Assembly: GCA_026392355.1 (NCBI GenBank) | Contig: JAPLCF010000034.1 | Location: 1-48,703, forward strand | From: Actinomycetota bacterium | Lineage (GTDB): Bacteria > Actinomycetota > Thermoleophilia > Gaiellales > F1-60-MAGs149 | Direction: 5' to 3' | DNA: 48,703 nt | Shown here: piece after piece, positions 26,607 through 34,857 of the stretch | How positions within the stretch are numbered: position 1 is the stretch's first letter | How the letters are laid out: every line of letters starts with the position of its first letter | Notes under the pieces: generated by a model | What the model was told of the DNA's origin: nothing | Seen by the model: only the letters and a program-made list of their open reading frames with translations | Databases searched by the model: none | Position numbers and translations under genes: made by a program

Positions 26607-27281
26607 ATGAGCGCTCGCACGCCGGCTATCAGTTCGGCCATGGAGGACTACCTCAAGACGATCCACCAGATCGCTGAGGAGAACGGTGGCGGTGCCGTGC
26701 AGACGCAGGCGATCAGCGATCGCCTCGAGGTCTCGACCGCATCGGTGACCGGGATGATGAAGAAGCTCGACCAGTACCACCTGGTCGAGCACGAGCCCTA
26801 CCGCGGCGTCGTGTTGACGCCGAAGGGCGAGCAGGTGGCGCTCGAGGTGCTGCGTCACCATCGCCTACTCGAGCTCTACCTCGTCGAGCAGCTCGGCATG
26901 TCGTGGGAGGACGTCCACGCCGAGGCCGATCGTCTCGAGCACGTCATCTCCGAGGTTCTCGAGGATCGCATCGCCGCCGCGCTCGATCACCCCGTCCGCG
27001 ATCCGCACGGCGATCCGATCCCGGCACGCGACGGCACGGTGCCATCCGACCCGTGGCAGCGCCTCACCGACGCGCCCGCCGGCACCAGCGTCGAGATCCT
27101 GCGCGTCTCCGACCGCGACCCGCGGCTGCTGCAGTACCTCGCCGAGCGGGGTCTCACCCCGGGCGCGGCCGTGCGCATCGACGCCGTCGACGAACTGGCC
27201 GGCGTGATCACGCTGACCGCCGCCGGTGCGGCGTGCACGCTCGCGCTCGCCACGGCGAGCGAGATCAGCGTGCGCGCCTAG
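26607..27281 (+). CDS. DtxR/MntR family metal-dependent regulator, Mn-type ligand set
   Basis: Metal-sensing transcriptional repressor, 224 residues: winged helix (about 8-75, recognition helix around STASVTGMMKKL), dimerisation domain (75-150) and a C-terminal SH3/FeoA-like domain (150-224). By alignment from memory, the DtxR ligand Met10 is replaced by Asp (D14, AMEDYLKTI) and Cys102 by Asp (D108, AEADRLEH), the pattern of manganese-sensing MntR rather than iron-sensing DtxR/IdeR. The ancillary site residues (H85, E89, H104) are kept. Manganese response is thus the likelier function. The target genes are not evident in the window. Confidence 0.9.
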   Translation: MSARTPAISSAMEDYLKTIHQIAEENGGGAVQTQAISDRLEVSTASVTGMMKKLDQYHLVEHEPYRGVVLTPKGEQVALEVLRHHRLLELYLVEQLGMSWEDVHAEADRLEHVISEVLEDRIAAALDHPVRDPHGDPIPARDGTVPSDPWQRLTDAPAGTSVEILRVSDRDPRLLQYLAERGLTPGAAVRIDAVDELAGVITLTAAGAACTLALATASEISVRA

Positions 27282-27550
27282 ACCAGGCGACTCCCCGGCA
27301 AGGGCCTGATCATGACGATGCGAACAGCGCGATCCGTCTCGTCGATCTCGTAGTGCAACACGTACTCGCTCCGCTCGATCGCCCAAAGGCCATCGTAGAT
27401 CCCGGGCAACGGCTCCCCGCACGAACGCGGATCAACGGCCAGGGTTCGTTGTGCCAGCGCGAAGACACCGATCGCAACATCCTGAGGCAACTCCGTGCGC
27501 ACGACACGCTGCGCGTCGGATGACATGTGAACGCGGTAGCGCCCCGTCAC
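27278..27550 (-). CDS. RelE/ParE-family toxin
   Basis: A 90-residue protein with the RelE/ParE-type layout: YRVHMSSDAQRVVRTELP at the N-terminus, a basic mid region and the final strand ending IVMIRPLPGSRLV. In the RelE group such proteins cleave mRNA on the ribosome; ParE relatives hit gyrase. Sequence alone does not decide. Its ATG overlaps the antitoxin stop (ATGA), the standard toxin-antitoxin arrangement. Its 3' end overlaps the convergent MntR-like gene by 4 bases. Confidence 0.78.
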   Translation of the reverse strand: MTGRYRVHMSSDAQRVVRTELPQDVAIGVFALAQRTLAVDPRSCGEPLPGIYDGLWAIERSEYVLHYEIDETDRAVRIVMIRPLPGSRLV

Positions 27551-27855
27551 GCTTGATCGTCTCGACGCTCACCTTTGCCACGAGCTTCGATCTCGACGCG
27601 AAGCGCCTCGATGCCCTCTTCATCGATGAAGCGCCCCTCGGCAAAGTCGCGCCGCCCGCGCTCGAGTGCTGCCATTGCCTCGGGGTCCGAGAGCAGCTCG
27701 ATCGTCGCGTGCAGCCCTCGGTACTCGGACATGCTCAGCAGCACGGCCTCAGGCCGCCCGTTGCGCGTGATGGTCACCTGCTCGCGCTCAAGCACGACGC
27801 GGTCGAGGAATTCGGAGAAGCGGGCTTTCACAGTGCGCACAGATTCGACGATCAT
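27547..27855 (-). CDS. Phd/YefM-family antitoxin
   Basis: A 102-residue antitoxin. The N-terminal half (VRTVKARFSEFLDRVVLEREQVTITRNGRPEAVLLSMSEY) is the Phd/YefM DNA-binding fold; the acidic and basic C-terminal part would wrap the toxin. The ATG at 27855 was taken because the family N-terminus starts there; the frame stays open further upstream. An inverted repeat just before the start (27857-27875) is a likely autoregulatory operator. Confidence 0.85.
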   Translation of the reverse strand: MIVESVRTVKARFSEFLDRVVLEREQVTITRNGRPEAVLLSMSEYRGLHATIELLSDPEAMAALERGRRDFAEGRFIDEEGIEALRVEIEARGKGERRDDQA

Positions 27856-27856
27856 G

Positions 27857-27875
27857 GTGACTACAATCGTGTCAC
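27857..27875. promoter_or_regulatory. Inverted repeat upstream of the antitoxin gene
   Basis: GTGAC-N9-GTCAC ends 1 base before the antitoxin ATG and would overlap its promoter. Binding of the antitoxin or the toxin-antitoxin complex to such repeats is the rule for this family. Confidence 0.4.
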
Positions 27876-28013
27876 ACAGCGCGTGGTTCGTCCACGGTCG
27901 CGCGCGCAGCCACATGGCGGCAACACGCAACCGCGCCGGCCCGCGCGCGAACGCGCCGAACCGTCACCGGCTGTGCCGGCCTCCAACCCTGCAGCTAGCC
28001 GCGCCGAACGTCG

Positions 28014-28310
28014 TTAGACGTTGGTGACGAGCGCCCACATAGCGATGCCGCTGAGGCCGAGCACGACGGAGACAAGGAAGCCGCGCGTCGTGGAGCCCTT
28101 CTTCTTGCCGATCAGGACCGCGAGGACGGCAACTGCGATCGAAGCGATACCGGTGATCAGGCCGATCGTCAGGATCGCGTCCGAACCGCGGATGGCACCG
28201 ACGAGCGTGACGATAATGGTGATCATCCCAATGAACAGGGCGATGCCCATCGTCGTCGTGGCGTTGGGCTTAGCCGGGGCGGCGTGGTGATGATCAGCGT
28301 GATCGGACAT
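28014..28310 (-). CDS. Small three-helix membrane protein with His-rich N-terminus
   Basis: 98 residues: a His-rich N-terminus (SDHADHHHAAP) that could bind metal, then three hydrophobic helices (about 23-40, 46-66, 80-97). No family is recognised. The ATG at 28310 has GGAGG 9 bases upstream. It follows the transketolase gene by 53 bases on the same strand and may be co-transcribed. The 158 bases between it and the antitoxin start hold no other gene. Confidence 0.75.
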   Translation of the reverse strand: MSDHADHHHAAPAKPNATTTMGIALFIGMITIIVTLVGAIRGSDAILTIGLITGIASIAVAVLAVLIGKKKGSTTRGFLVSVVLGLSGIAMWALVTNV

Positions 28311-28363
28311 GCGGTGTTCCTCCGAAGTTCTGCCGGTATCGTGGCACAAGATCCGCCGGAGCG

Positions 28364-30355
28364 TTAACCCAGCGCACGGACTGCCGCGACGACGGCGTCG
28401 GCGGTGAGGCCGAACTCCTTCGCGACGGTGCCGCCCGGTGCCGACGCACCGTAATGGTCGATGCCGACGCTGATGCCGGCGTCGCCGACCCAGCGCTCCC
28501 AGCCGTGCGTCGTGCCGGCCTCGAAGCTGACGCGACGCGTAATCGCCTTCGGCAGAACCGACTCGCGGTACGCCGCGTCCTGCTGCTCGAAGAGCTCCCA
28601 GCACGGCATCGACACGACGCGGACCTTGAGGCCCTCGGCCTGCAGCGTCTCGCGCGCGGCGACGGCGTCATGCACCTCGGAACCCGTGGCGATGATGATC
28701 GTGTCGGGCGCGCCGCCGTCGGCGTCGATCAGAACGTAGGCACCCTTGTGGAGTTCCTCGGCCGGAGCAAAGACCGTGCGGTCAACCGTCGGCAGGTTCT
28801 GGCGCGTCAGGATCAGCGCCGTCGGACCCGTGCGGTTAAGCACTGCGGCCTTCCACGCCTCGCGCACCTCGTTGGCATCGCCGGGGCGGATCACCGTGAG
28901 GTTCGGGATCAGACGCAGCGACATCACGTGCTCGATCGGCTGATGCGTCGGGCCGTCCTCGCCAACCCAGACCGAGTCGTGTGTCCAGACGTACGTAACC
29001 GGCGTCTTCGACAGCGCGGCGACGCGCACGGCGCCGCGCATGTAGTCGGAGAACACGAGGAACGTGGCGCCGAAGACCCGCAGGCCACCGTGCACGTTCA
29101 TCGCGTTGAGGATTGCGCCCATGCCGTGCTCGCGGATACCGAAGTGCAGGTTGCGGCCAGCGTAGTCGCGGTCAGAGACGCTCAGACCGTCGTTGATGTG
29201 CGTGTTGTTCGACGGCGCGAGGTCGGCGGAGCCGCCGACGAACTCGGGGATACCGGCAGCCAGGCCCTGGATGACCTTGCCGCTCGACGAGCGGGTCGCC
29301 AGGCCCTTGGCGTCGGGCTCGAAGACGGGCAGCTGCGCGTCCCAGCCCTCGGGCAGGTCGCCGGCGAGCGCGCGCTCGAGCTCGGCAGCGAGCTCGGGGT
29401 GCGCAGCGCGGTAGGCCTCGAACTTGGCCTCCCAGGCCTCGCGGGCCTCGACGCCACGCGCCTTATGGTCCATGTGCGCAGCGACGTCGTCGGGCACGAG
29501 GAACTGCTCGTTCTCGGGCCAGCCGTAGTTGGCCTTCGTGAGCTTGATCTCCTCATCGCCAAGCGGCGCGCCATGAGCTTCGGCGGTGTCCTGCTTGTTC
29601 GGGGCACCGGGCGCGATGTGCGTGCGCAGCACGATGATCGACGGGCGGTCGTCCTGCTCGGCCGCGTTGATCGCGGCGCGCACGTCGTCGAGCGTCCAAC
29701 CGTCCTCGAGGCGCTGCGCGTGCCAACCAAGTGCCTCGAAGCGCTTCGGCATGTCCTCGGTGAAGGCCAGGCCGGTGTCGCCCTCGATCGTGATCCGGTT
29801 GTCGTCGTAGATCATCGTGAGCTTGCCGAGCTTGAGGTGCCCACCGAGCGAAGCGGCCTCCTGGGCCACACCCTCCATTAGGTCGCCATCGGAGCAGATG
29901 CCGAACACGCGGTGGTCGATGATCTCGTGGCCCGGGCGGTTGTAGCGCGCGGCGAGCATGCGCTCGGCGAGCGCGAAACCGACCATGTTGCCGACTCCCT
30001 GGCCGAGCGGCCCGGTCGTGACCTCGATGCCCGGCGTGTGGCCGAGCTCCGGGTGGCCCGGCGTCAGCGAGCCCCACTGGCGGAACTGCTTGAGGTCCTC
30101 GAGCGAGACGTCGTAGCCCGTCAGGTGCAGCGTGGCGTACTGGAGCATGCAGGCGTGGCCCGGCGAGAGCACGAAACGGTCGCGGCCGGCCCAGTGCGGC
30201 TGCTGCGGGTCGTATTGCATGTACTCGTTGAAGTAGAGATACGCGACCGGCGCCAGCACCATCGCGGTGCCCGGATGACCCGAATTCGCCTTCTGCACGC
30301 CATCCATCGCGAGCGTGCGGATGGTGTTGATTGAGCGGTCGACGAGATCGGTCAC
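28364..30355 (-). CDS. tkt: Transketolase
   Basis: Thiamine-diphosphate enzyme of the pentose phosphate pathway, moving two-carbon units between sugar phosphates. 663 residues, normal length. ThDP/metal site [11 protein letters not shown] and the N-terminal [10 protein letters not shown] are clear, as are [21 protein letters not shown] and [18 protein letters not shown] in the pyrimidine domain. The ATG overlaps the stop codon of a small membrane protein gene (ATGA), so the two are translationally coupled. Confidence 0.98.
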   Translation of the reverse strand: MTDLVDRSINTIRTLAMDGVQKANSGHPGTAMVLAPVAYLYFNEYMQYDPQQPHWAGRDRFVLSPGHACMLQYATLHLTGYDVSLEDLKQFRQWGSLTPGHPELGHTPGIEVTTGPLGQGVGNMVGFALAERMLAARYNRPGHEIIDHRVFGICSDGDLMEGVAQEAASLGGHLKLGKLTMIYDDNRITIEGDTGLAFTEDMPKRFEALGWHAQRLEDGWTLDDVRAAINAAEQDDRPSIIVLRTHIAPGAPNKQDTAEAHGAPLGDEEIKLTKANYGWPENEQFLVPDDVAAHMDHKARGVEAREAWEAKFEAYRAAHPELAAELERALAGDLPEGWDAQLPVFEPDAKGLATRSSSGKVIQGLAAGIPEFVGGSADLAPSNNTHINDGLSVSDRDYAGRNLHFGIREHGMGAILNAMNVHGGLRVFGATFLVFSDYMRGAVRVAALSKTPVTYVWTHDSVWVGEDGPTHQPIEHVMSLRLIPNLTVIRPGDANEVREAWKAAVLNRTGPTALILTRQNLPTVDRTVFAPAEELHKGAYVLIDADGGAPDTIIIATGSEVHDAVAARETLQAEGLKVRVVSMPCWELFEQQDAAYRESVLPKAITRRVSFEAGTTHGWERWVGDAGISVGIDHYGASAPGGTVAKEFGLTADAVVAAVRALG

Positions 30356-30633
30356 GAGGGTCCTCCGGGGGATACCTGGGTGCGGTTAGCGATGCGGCGC
30401 GCGCGGAACGCGAGCAGGCCGCGACGGATGGGAATGCCGATGAAACAGCCGATCAGCGAGCCCGCCGCGCCGGCGATCCACGCGCTGAAACCGAGGCCTG
30501 GGATCCAGATCAACGAACCGGCGACCGCGAAGGTGAGCGGCAGCCAGAACGGACGCAGCGCCGCACCGAGGATCGCAAACGGGATGATCATCGCCGCGCC
30601 GAGCCCGAGCCACATCGCCTGCATATCGGTCAT
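30352..30633 (-). CDS. Small membrane protein coupled to transketolase
   Basis: 93 residues with three hydrophobic segments (about 5-25, 28-47, 52-70) and a basic C-terminus (RRGLLAFRARRIANR). Not recognised. Its stop codon overlaps the transketolase start, and a TAGGCT box lies 8 bases before its ATG, so it is the promoter-proximal gene of the tkt transcript. Confidence 0.7.
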   Translation of the reverse strand: MTDMQAMWLGLGAAMIIPFAILGAALRPFWLPLTFAVAGSLIWIPGLGFSAWIAGAAGSLIGCFIGIPIRRGLLAFRARRIANRTQVSPGGPS

Positions 30634-30641
30634 TGCTCCGC

Positions 30642-30647
30642 AGCCTA
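30642..30647 (-). promoter_or_regulatory. -10 box TAGGCT for the tkt transcript
   Basis: TAGGCT ends 8 bases before the ATG at 30633 and is back to back with the rarA box at 30687. Confidence 0.45.
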
Positions 30648-30686
30648 CCCGAGGCGTGCACGCTCTGGCGGGGACGCCCCGCCGAC

Positions 30687-30692
30687 TAGGCT
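30687..30692 (+). promoter_or_regulatory. -10 box TAGGCT before rarA
   Basis: TAGGCT ends 7 bases before the rarA GTG, another likely leaderless start, divergent from the tkt promoter. Confidence 0.45.
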
Positions 30693-30699
30693 GCAGACC

Positions 30700-32028
30700 G
30701 TGAGCGACCTGTTCTCTACCGCCGCCGACGATCGCCGCCGCGCGGTTGCACCGCTGCCCGAGCGCCTGCGGCCCGACGACCTCGAGTTGATGGTCGGCCA
30801 GGAGGCACTGATCGGCCCCGGCCGGCCGCTGCGCCGCGCGATCGAGGAGGATCGGATCGGCTCGATGATCCTGTTCGGGCCGCCGGGCACGGGCAAGACG
30901 ACGATCGCCCGCATCGTCGCGCAGCGCACGGGCTCGTCGTTCGAGGAGCTGTCGGCCGTCGATGCCGGCAAGGCCGACGTCCGTGCGGTCACCGAGCGCG
31001 CCCGTGATCGCCTCGCCGGTGACGGACGCCGCACGATCCTTTTCCTCGACGAGATCCACCGCTTTACGAAGGCCCAGCAGGACAGCCTGCTGCCGCTCGT
31101 CGAGTCGGGGCTCCTGATCCTGATCGGCGCCACGACGGAGAGCCCGCACGTGGGTGTCATCTCTGCGCTGCTGTCGCGCTGCACCCTCTACGAGCTCGTC
31201 GCCCTTCAGCCCGAGGACCTCGGCCGCATGGTCGACCGCGGCGCCGAGGCGCTCGGCGTGACGGTCGACGCCGACGCCCGCGACGCGATCGCCCGCGCGG
31301 CCGGTGGCGATGGCCGGGCCACGCTCGCCCTGCTCGAGGCGGCGGCCGCCGCCCGCCCGGACGACGCCACCGTGGTCACCGAGGAGCTGGTCGCACAGGT
31401 CGGCCGCATCCCGATCCGCTACGACCGCGAGGGCGACCTCCACTACGACGCGATCAGTGCCTTCATCAAGAGCATGCGCGGCTCCGACCCCGACGCCGCG
31501 CTGTGGTGGCTGCACACGATGCTCGAAGGCGGCGAGGATCCTCGTTACGTCGCGCGCCGCCTGATCGTTTTCGCCAGCGAGGACGTCGGCAACGCCGACC
31601 CACGCGCCCTCCCCCTCGCCGTCTCGACGGCGCAGGCGATTCAGGAGATCGGCATGCCCGAGGGCCGCATCCCGCTCGCCCAGTGCGTCACGTACCTCGC
31701 GCTCGCTCCGAAGTCGAATGCCGCCTACGCGGCCGGCGATGCGGCGCGCGCCGCCGTGCGCGAGTACGGCACGCGCCTGCCGCCCGACCACCTGCGCGAC
31801 GGCTCGCACTCCGGCGCCAAGGCGCTCGGGCGCGGCGTCGGCTACCAGTACCCGCACACCGCCGGCGGCTTCGTCGCCAACCAGCGGCACCTGCCCGAGG
31901 ATCTCGCCCACCTGCGCTTCTACGAGCCGACCGCGATGGGCTTCGAGGCACGGTTGAGCGAGATACTCGGCGATTTGCGCGCGCAGCGCGAACCATCCAA
32001 CACACCCCCGCGTCCTGAGGAGATCTGA
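30700..32028 (+). CDS. rarA: Replication-associated recombination ATPase RarA (MgsA)
   Basis: AAA+ ATPase acting at stalled replication forks with SSB and recombination proteins. 442 residues: Walker A FGPPGTGKTT, Walker B LFLDEIHRF, sensor ATTESPHVGV, then the family C-terminal domain with DAISAFIKSMRGSDPDAALWWLHTMLEGGEDPRYVARRL and YQYPHTAGGFVANQ. The GTG at 30700 matches the family N-terminus and sits 7 bases after TAGGCT. The peroxiredoxin gene begins one base after its stop. Confidence 0.96.
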   Translation: MSDLFSTAADDRRRAVAPLPERLRPDDLELMVGQEALIGPGRPLRRAIEEDRIGSMILFGPPGTGKTTIARIVAQRTGSSFEELSAVDAGKADVRAVTERARDRLAGDGRRTILFLDEIHRFTKAQQDSLLPLVESGLLILIGATTESPHVGVISALLSRCTLYELVALQPEDLGRMVDRGAEALGVTVDADARDAIARAAGGDGRATLALLEAAAAARPDDATVVTEELVAQVGRIPIRYDREGDLHYDAISAFIKSMRGSDPDAALWWLHTMLEGGEDPRYVARRLIVFASEDVGNADPRALPLAVSTAQAIQEIGMPEGRIPLAQCVTYLALAPKSNAAYAAGDAARAAVREYGTRLPPDHLRDGSHSGAKALGRGVGYQYPHTAGGFVANQRHLPEDLAHLRFYEPTAMGFEARLSEILGDLRAQREPSNTPPRPEEI

Positions 32029-32029
32029 C

Positions 32030-32479
32030 GTGCCCGAGATCGGCGATATCGCCCCCGACTTCACCCTGCAGGAGACGTTCGACACGAGCGTCACCCTGAG
32101 CGACTACCGCGGCAAGAAGAACGTGCTGCTGTTTTTCCACCCCTTCTCCTACACGGAGATCTGCGAGGGCGAGATCTGCGAGCTCCGCGACGAGTCGAAG
32201 CTTGAGCGCGACGACCTCGAGATCCTCAACGTGGCCTGCGACGCGTGGCCGATCCGCCAGTCCTACAAGGATCACCTGAAGGCCAACGGCCGCTTCCTAG
32301 CCGACTTCTGGCCGCACGGCGAGGTCTCGAAGGCGTACGGCGTCTTCGACAATGACTGGGGCACGTGCATGCGTGGCACCTTCCTGATCGACAAGGACGG
32401 GAAGATCGCCAACCAGGTCGTGAACATGGGCATCGCGGATCGCCGCGACCAGTCCGTGTACCTCGACTGGCTCGACTGA
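32030..32479 (+). CDS. AhpE-type peroxiredoxin
   Basis: Thiol peroxidase that reduces peroxides and peroxynitrite. 149 residues; the peroxidatic cysteine is C45 in PFSYTEICEGEIC, the same position as in mycobacterial AhpE, and the DFWPHG and AYGVF motifs also match that group. A second Cys five residues later (C50) is unusual for AhpE, which has Asp there in mycobacteria. The GTG is one base after the rarA stop, so the genes are coupled. Confidence 0.92.
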   Translation: MPEIGDIAPDFTLQETFDTSVTLSDYRGKKNVLLFFHPFSYTEICEGEICELRDESKLERDDLEILNVACDAWPIRQSYKDHLKANGRFLADFWPHGEVSKAYGVFDNDWGTCMRGTFLIDKDGKIANQVVNMGIADRRDQSVYLDWLD

Positions 32480-32520
32480 GGCAGTCACCAAGCCGACACC
32501 GCGTCGGTGGATGAGACGGG

Positions 32521-32526
32521 TACGCT
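32521..32526 (+). promoter_or_regulatory. -10 box TACGCT before the carbonic anhydrase gene
   Basis: TACGCT ends 7 bases before the ATG at 32534, which supports that ATG over an in-frame one nine codons upstream. Confidence 0.4.
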
Positions 32527-32533
32527 GGCTGCC

Positions 32534-33145
32534 ATGTCGGAGCTGACCGCACCCGAGCTGCTGGAGCGCGTTCTCGAGGGCAATCGTCGCTGGGCGGGGG
32601 GATCGACTGAGCGCGATCTCCTCGGCGCGCCCGAGGACCCGCTGGAGCACCTCCCCCCGGTCGCTGTGATCGGCTGCTCGGACGCGCGCGTCCCGCCCGC
32701 AGCCATGCTCGGTGCCGCCGCCGGCGCGATCTTCACCGTGCGCCTGCCGGGGCAGTACGTCGACATTCCCGTCGCCTCAGCCCTCGGCTTCGCCATGACG
32801 GCGCTCAACACGCGGCTCGCGATCGTGCTGGCACACGAGGACTGCCGGGCAGTGCACGCGGCCTACGAGGAGTACACGACCGGTGTGCCTCCGAACCTCG
32901 CGCTGGCGCCCCTCACCGGTGCGCTGGCGGCCGGCCTCTATCGCGCCGGCGGTGCTGCAGATCTCGACAACGCGATCGACGTGAACGCCCGGGTCACAGC
33001 GCAGGCCCTGATCACGGAGTGCCCGTCGCTGCGCTCGGCGATCATCAGCGGCCAGGCGCAGCTGTGCGTGATGCGGTACTCACCGCGCACGCGGCTGATC
33101 ACGCTCCTTGAGGAGCGCGTCGTGCCCCACGCCGGCGTGGTCTAG
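32534..33145 (+). CDS. Divergent beta-class carbonic anhydrase
   Basis: Zinc enzyme interconverting CO2 and bicarbonate. 203 residues. The ligands C48, H101 and C104 and the D50-R52 dyad are present (GCSDARV and LAHEDCRAV). The fold signatures are weaker than usual: FTVRLPGQYV replaces the common F-x-VRNAGN, and GHxxCG appears as AHEDCR. A functional enzyme is plausible, but a related binding or regulatory role cannot be excluded. Confidence 0.8.
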   Translation: MSELTAPELLERVLEGNRRWAGGSTERDLLGAPEDPLEHLPPVAVIGCSDARVPPAAMLGAAAGAIFTVRLPGQYVDIPVASALGFAMTALNTRLAIVLAHEDCRAVHAAYEEYTTGVPPNLALAPLTGALAAGLYRAGGAADLDNAIDVNARVTAQALITECPSLRSAIISGQAQLCVMRYSPRTRLITLLEERVVPHAGVV

Positions 33146-33148
33146 CCC

Positions 33149-34036
33149 CTACTGGTCGATATCGAGCTGCGGCGCGACACTGCGCGAGAAGCGCTGCTCG
33201 GCGACGGCATCGGCGAAGTACGAGACGGGGCCGTGTTTGATCACGCCTTCCGTATCGAGTTCTTTGAGCAGATTGATCGCGAACGACTCGAGCATCCACT
33301 CGCGTCCGGGCGGTACGGAGCCTTCGGCGGCCAGGCGGGTGAGATTGCCGATCTGCTGCTCCTCGGTGACCTGCAGGGCCGTGGACAGCAGATGCATCGG
33401 GCCCGACGGCAGCAATTCGGAGAGGCGGCGGAAGAGCTCGCGGCCCTTGTCGGCATCGGAGACGTACATCTCGATCGCCAGCTCGCGGATGCCGTTGCGC
33501 GCGACGCGCACGCCGTACATGTGCTGGTTGTGGATGCGCATCGTCTCGCCGCCGAGGCCACGCAATTTGACGCTGCGGAGCGTGATCGCCTCGACGATGC
33601 CGCTCATCGCCCACGGCTCGATCGTGATGGCGTCGCCGACGTCGAACCAGCGCTCGGCCACGACCATCGTGCCGGCGATCACGTCGCGCAGCACGCTCTG
33701 GGCGGCGAAGCCGACGATCGCGATCAACAGCGACACGCCGAGCACGGTCGAGCCGGCCCCGGTGAAACCAAAGGCGAAGACGCCGAGGATGCCCACAACG
33801 ATCGCGGCATAGCGCGAGAGCGACTGCACGACGGCGACGGTGGTGTCGGCACGCTTGGCACGGCGGTGCTCGTCGACATCGGTCGACCGGCGGCCACGCA
33901 GGCGCCGCGACATCAGCGCGACGGTCAGGCGCGGGATCAGGATCGCGCCGAGGATGGCGAGCACGATCACGATGCCCATGGCGAGCCAGTTGACACCGCC
34001 CGACGTGAAGGTGTCGCTATTCGGCAGGGAGATCAC
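33149..34036 (-). CDS. MscS-family mechanosensitive channel
   Basis: Small-conductance mechanosensitive channel of the inner membrane, opening under hypo-osmotic stress. 295 residues: three helices (about 14-38, 66-90, 94-118), the pore helix TM3 with Gly/Ala pattern (GVSLLIAIVGFAAQSVLRDVIAG), then the beta-domain (FDVGDAITI, GIVEAITLRSVKLRGLGGE) and a mixed C-terminal domain. The GTG at 34036 starts 22 bases after the phosphoesterase stop on the same strand. A channel of this type would fit an organism that meets compatible solutes such as betaine. Confidence 0.93.
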   Translation of the reverse strand: MISLPNSDTFTSGGVNWLAMGIVIVLAILGAILIPRLTVALMSRRLRGRRSTDVDEHRRAKRADTTVAVVQSLSRYAAIVVGILGVFAFGFTGAGSTVLGVSLLIAIVGFAAQSVLRDVIAGTMVVAERWFDVGDAITIEPWAMSGIVEAITLRSVKLRGLGGETMRIHNQHMYGVRVARNGIRELAIEMYVSDADKGRELFRRLSELLPSGPMHLLSTALQVTEEQQIGNLTRLAAEGSVPPGREWMLESFAINLLKELDTEGVIKHGPVSYFADAVAEQRFSRSVAPQLDIDQ

Positions 34037-34058
34037 GCTCCCATGATGCCCGACGGAC

Positions 34059-34727
34059 TCAGGAGCGGGCGGTCTGCAGCCGGCGCTCGGCTAGTGCTCG
34101 CTCGGGATGCGAGGCGAGGCCGGCCAGGCGCGCCAGCGCGCGCTCTACGTCGTAGGCGGTGCGCTGCAGCTCGACCTCGCCGTCGTCGATGATCGCCCAC
34201 GCCGCGCGCTGGTCGCCATCGAACGGAAAGCCGACCGAGCCGGGGTTGACGACCTCGACCGCACCCACCTTGCGCGAGTACTGCAGGTGCACGTGGCCAC
34301 ACAGCATCGTGGCGTGGTCGACGTCGACGGTACGCGCCTCGGCAAGCTCGTCGGGCGTGTCGGGTGTGAGGCGCCACTCGTCGTCGCCGGGTACGGCGTG
34401 GACGATCACAGCGTCGTGCTCGGGCAGGACGCGCGCGGTCTGAAGGCCGCCGAGCCAGCTGACGCGCTCGTCGCCGAGGCGATCGGCAGCCCACTCTGCG
34501 ATGGCGTCGTCGCCGTTCGCGATCATTCGGTCCGTGTTGCCGCGGATCGCAACAACGCGGCCGGGATGCTCGCGCAGAAGATCCACGCAATCGTCCGGTG
34601 CCGGTCCCATGTACGCGTAGTCGCCACCCAGCAGCAGGCCGTCACACCCGGCATCGGCCGCATCGCTCAGCACGGCGGCCAGCGCGTCGATGTTGCCATG
34701 GATGTCGAACAGGACTGCGTCGCGCAA
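34059..34727 (-). CDS. Calcineurin-like metallophosphoesterase (YfcE/MJ0936 type)
   Basis: A 222-residue two-metal phosphodiesterase. Metal motifs: D8 and H10 (FDIHGN), GGDY, RGNTD and the final GHVHLQ pair. The small single-domain form resembles YfcE-like enzymes; the in vivo substrate is unknown. The start is TTG at 34727, the first possible codon before FDIHGN; a weak GAGG lies upstream. A TAAACT box 40 bases upstream is a possible promoter. Confidence 0.88.
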   Translation of the reverse strand: MRDAVLFDIHGNIDALAAVLSDAADAGCDGLLLGGDYAYMGPAPDDCVDLLREHPGRVVAIRGNTDRMIANGDDAIAEWAADRLGDERVSWLGGLQTARVLPEHDAVIVHAVPGDDEWRLTPDTPDELAEARTVDVDHATMLCGHVHLQYSRKVGAVEVVNPGSVGFPFDGDQRAAWAIIDDGEVELQRTAYDVERALARLAGLASHPERALAERRLQTARS

Positions 34728-34845
34728 GGGGGCCTCTGTGGGGGAGCGGCGGGGACGTGCTGAAGAAAGTTTACGCGACGCCTAGTGGTCATTCGGCGTG
34801 GAAATGGTGACGCTGTGGTTTACCCGCCGGCGGCGTGCGACGTCC

Positions 34846-34851
34846 TACGCT
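34846..34851 (+). promoter_or_regulatory. -10 box TACGCT before the FAD oxidoreductase gene
   Basis: TACGCT ends 6 bases before the ATG at 34858. No ribosome binding site is visible, so a leaderless mRNA is likely. Confidence 0.45.
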
Positions 34852-34857
34852 GTGACC

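Noticed and set aside
28454-29881. A 475-codon open frame antisense to transketolase, and similar long antisense frames over nuo genes (for example 11846-13357 and 13430-14518).
   Set aside because: They mirror strongly conserved genes in GC-rich DNA, have odd compositions and match no family; they are by-products of codon bias.
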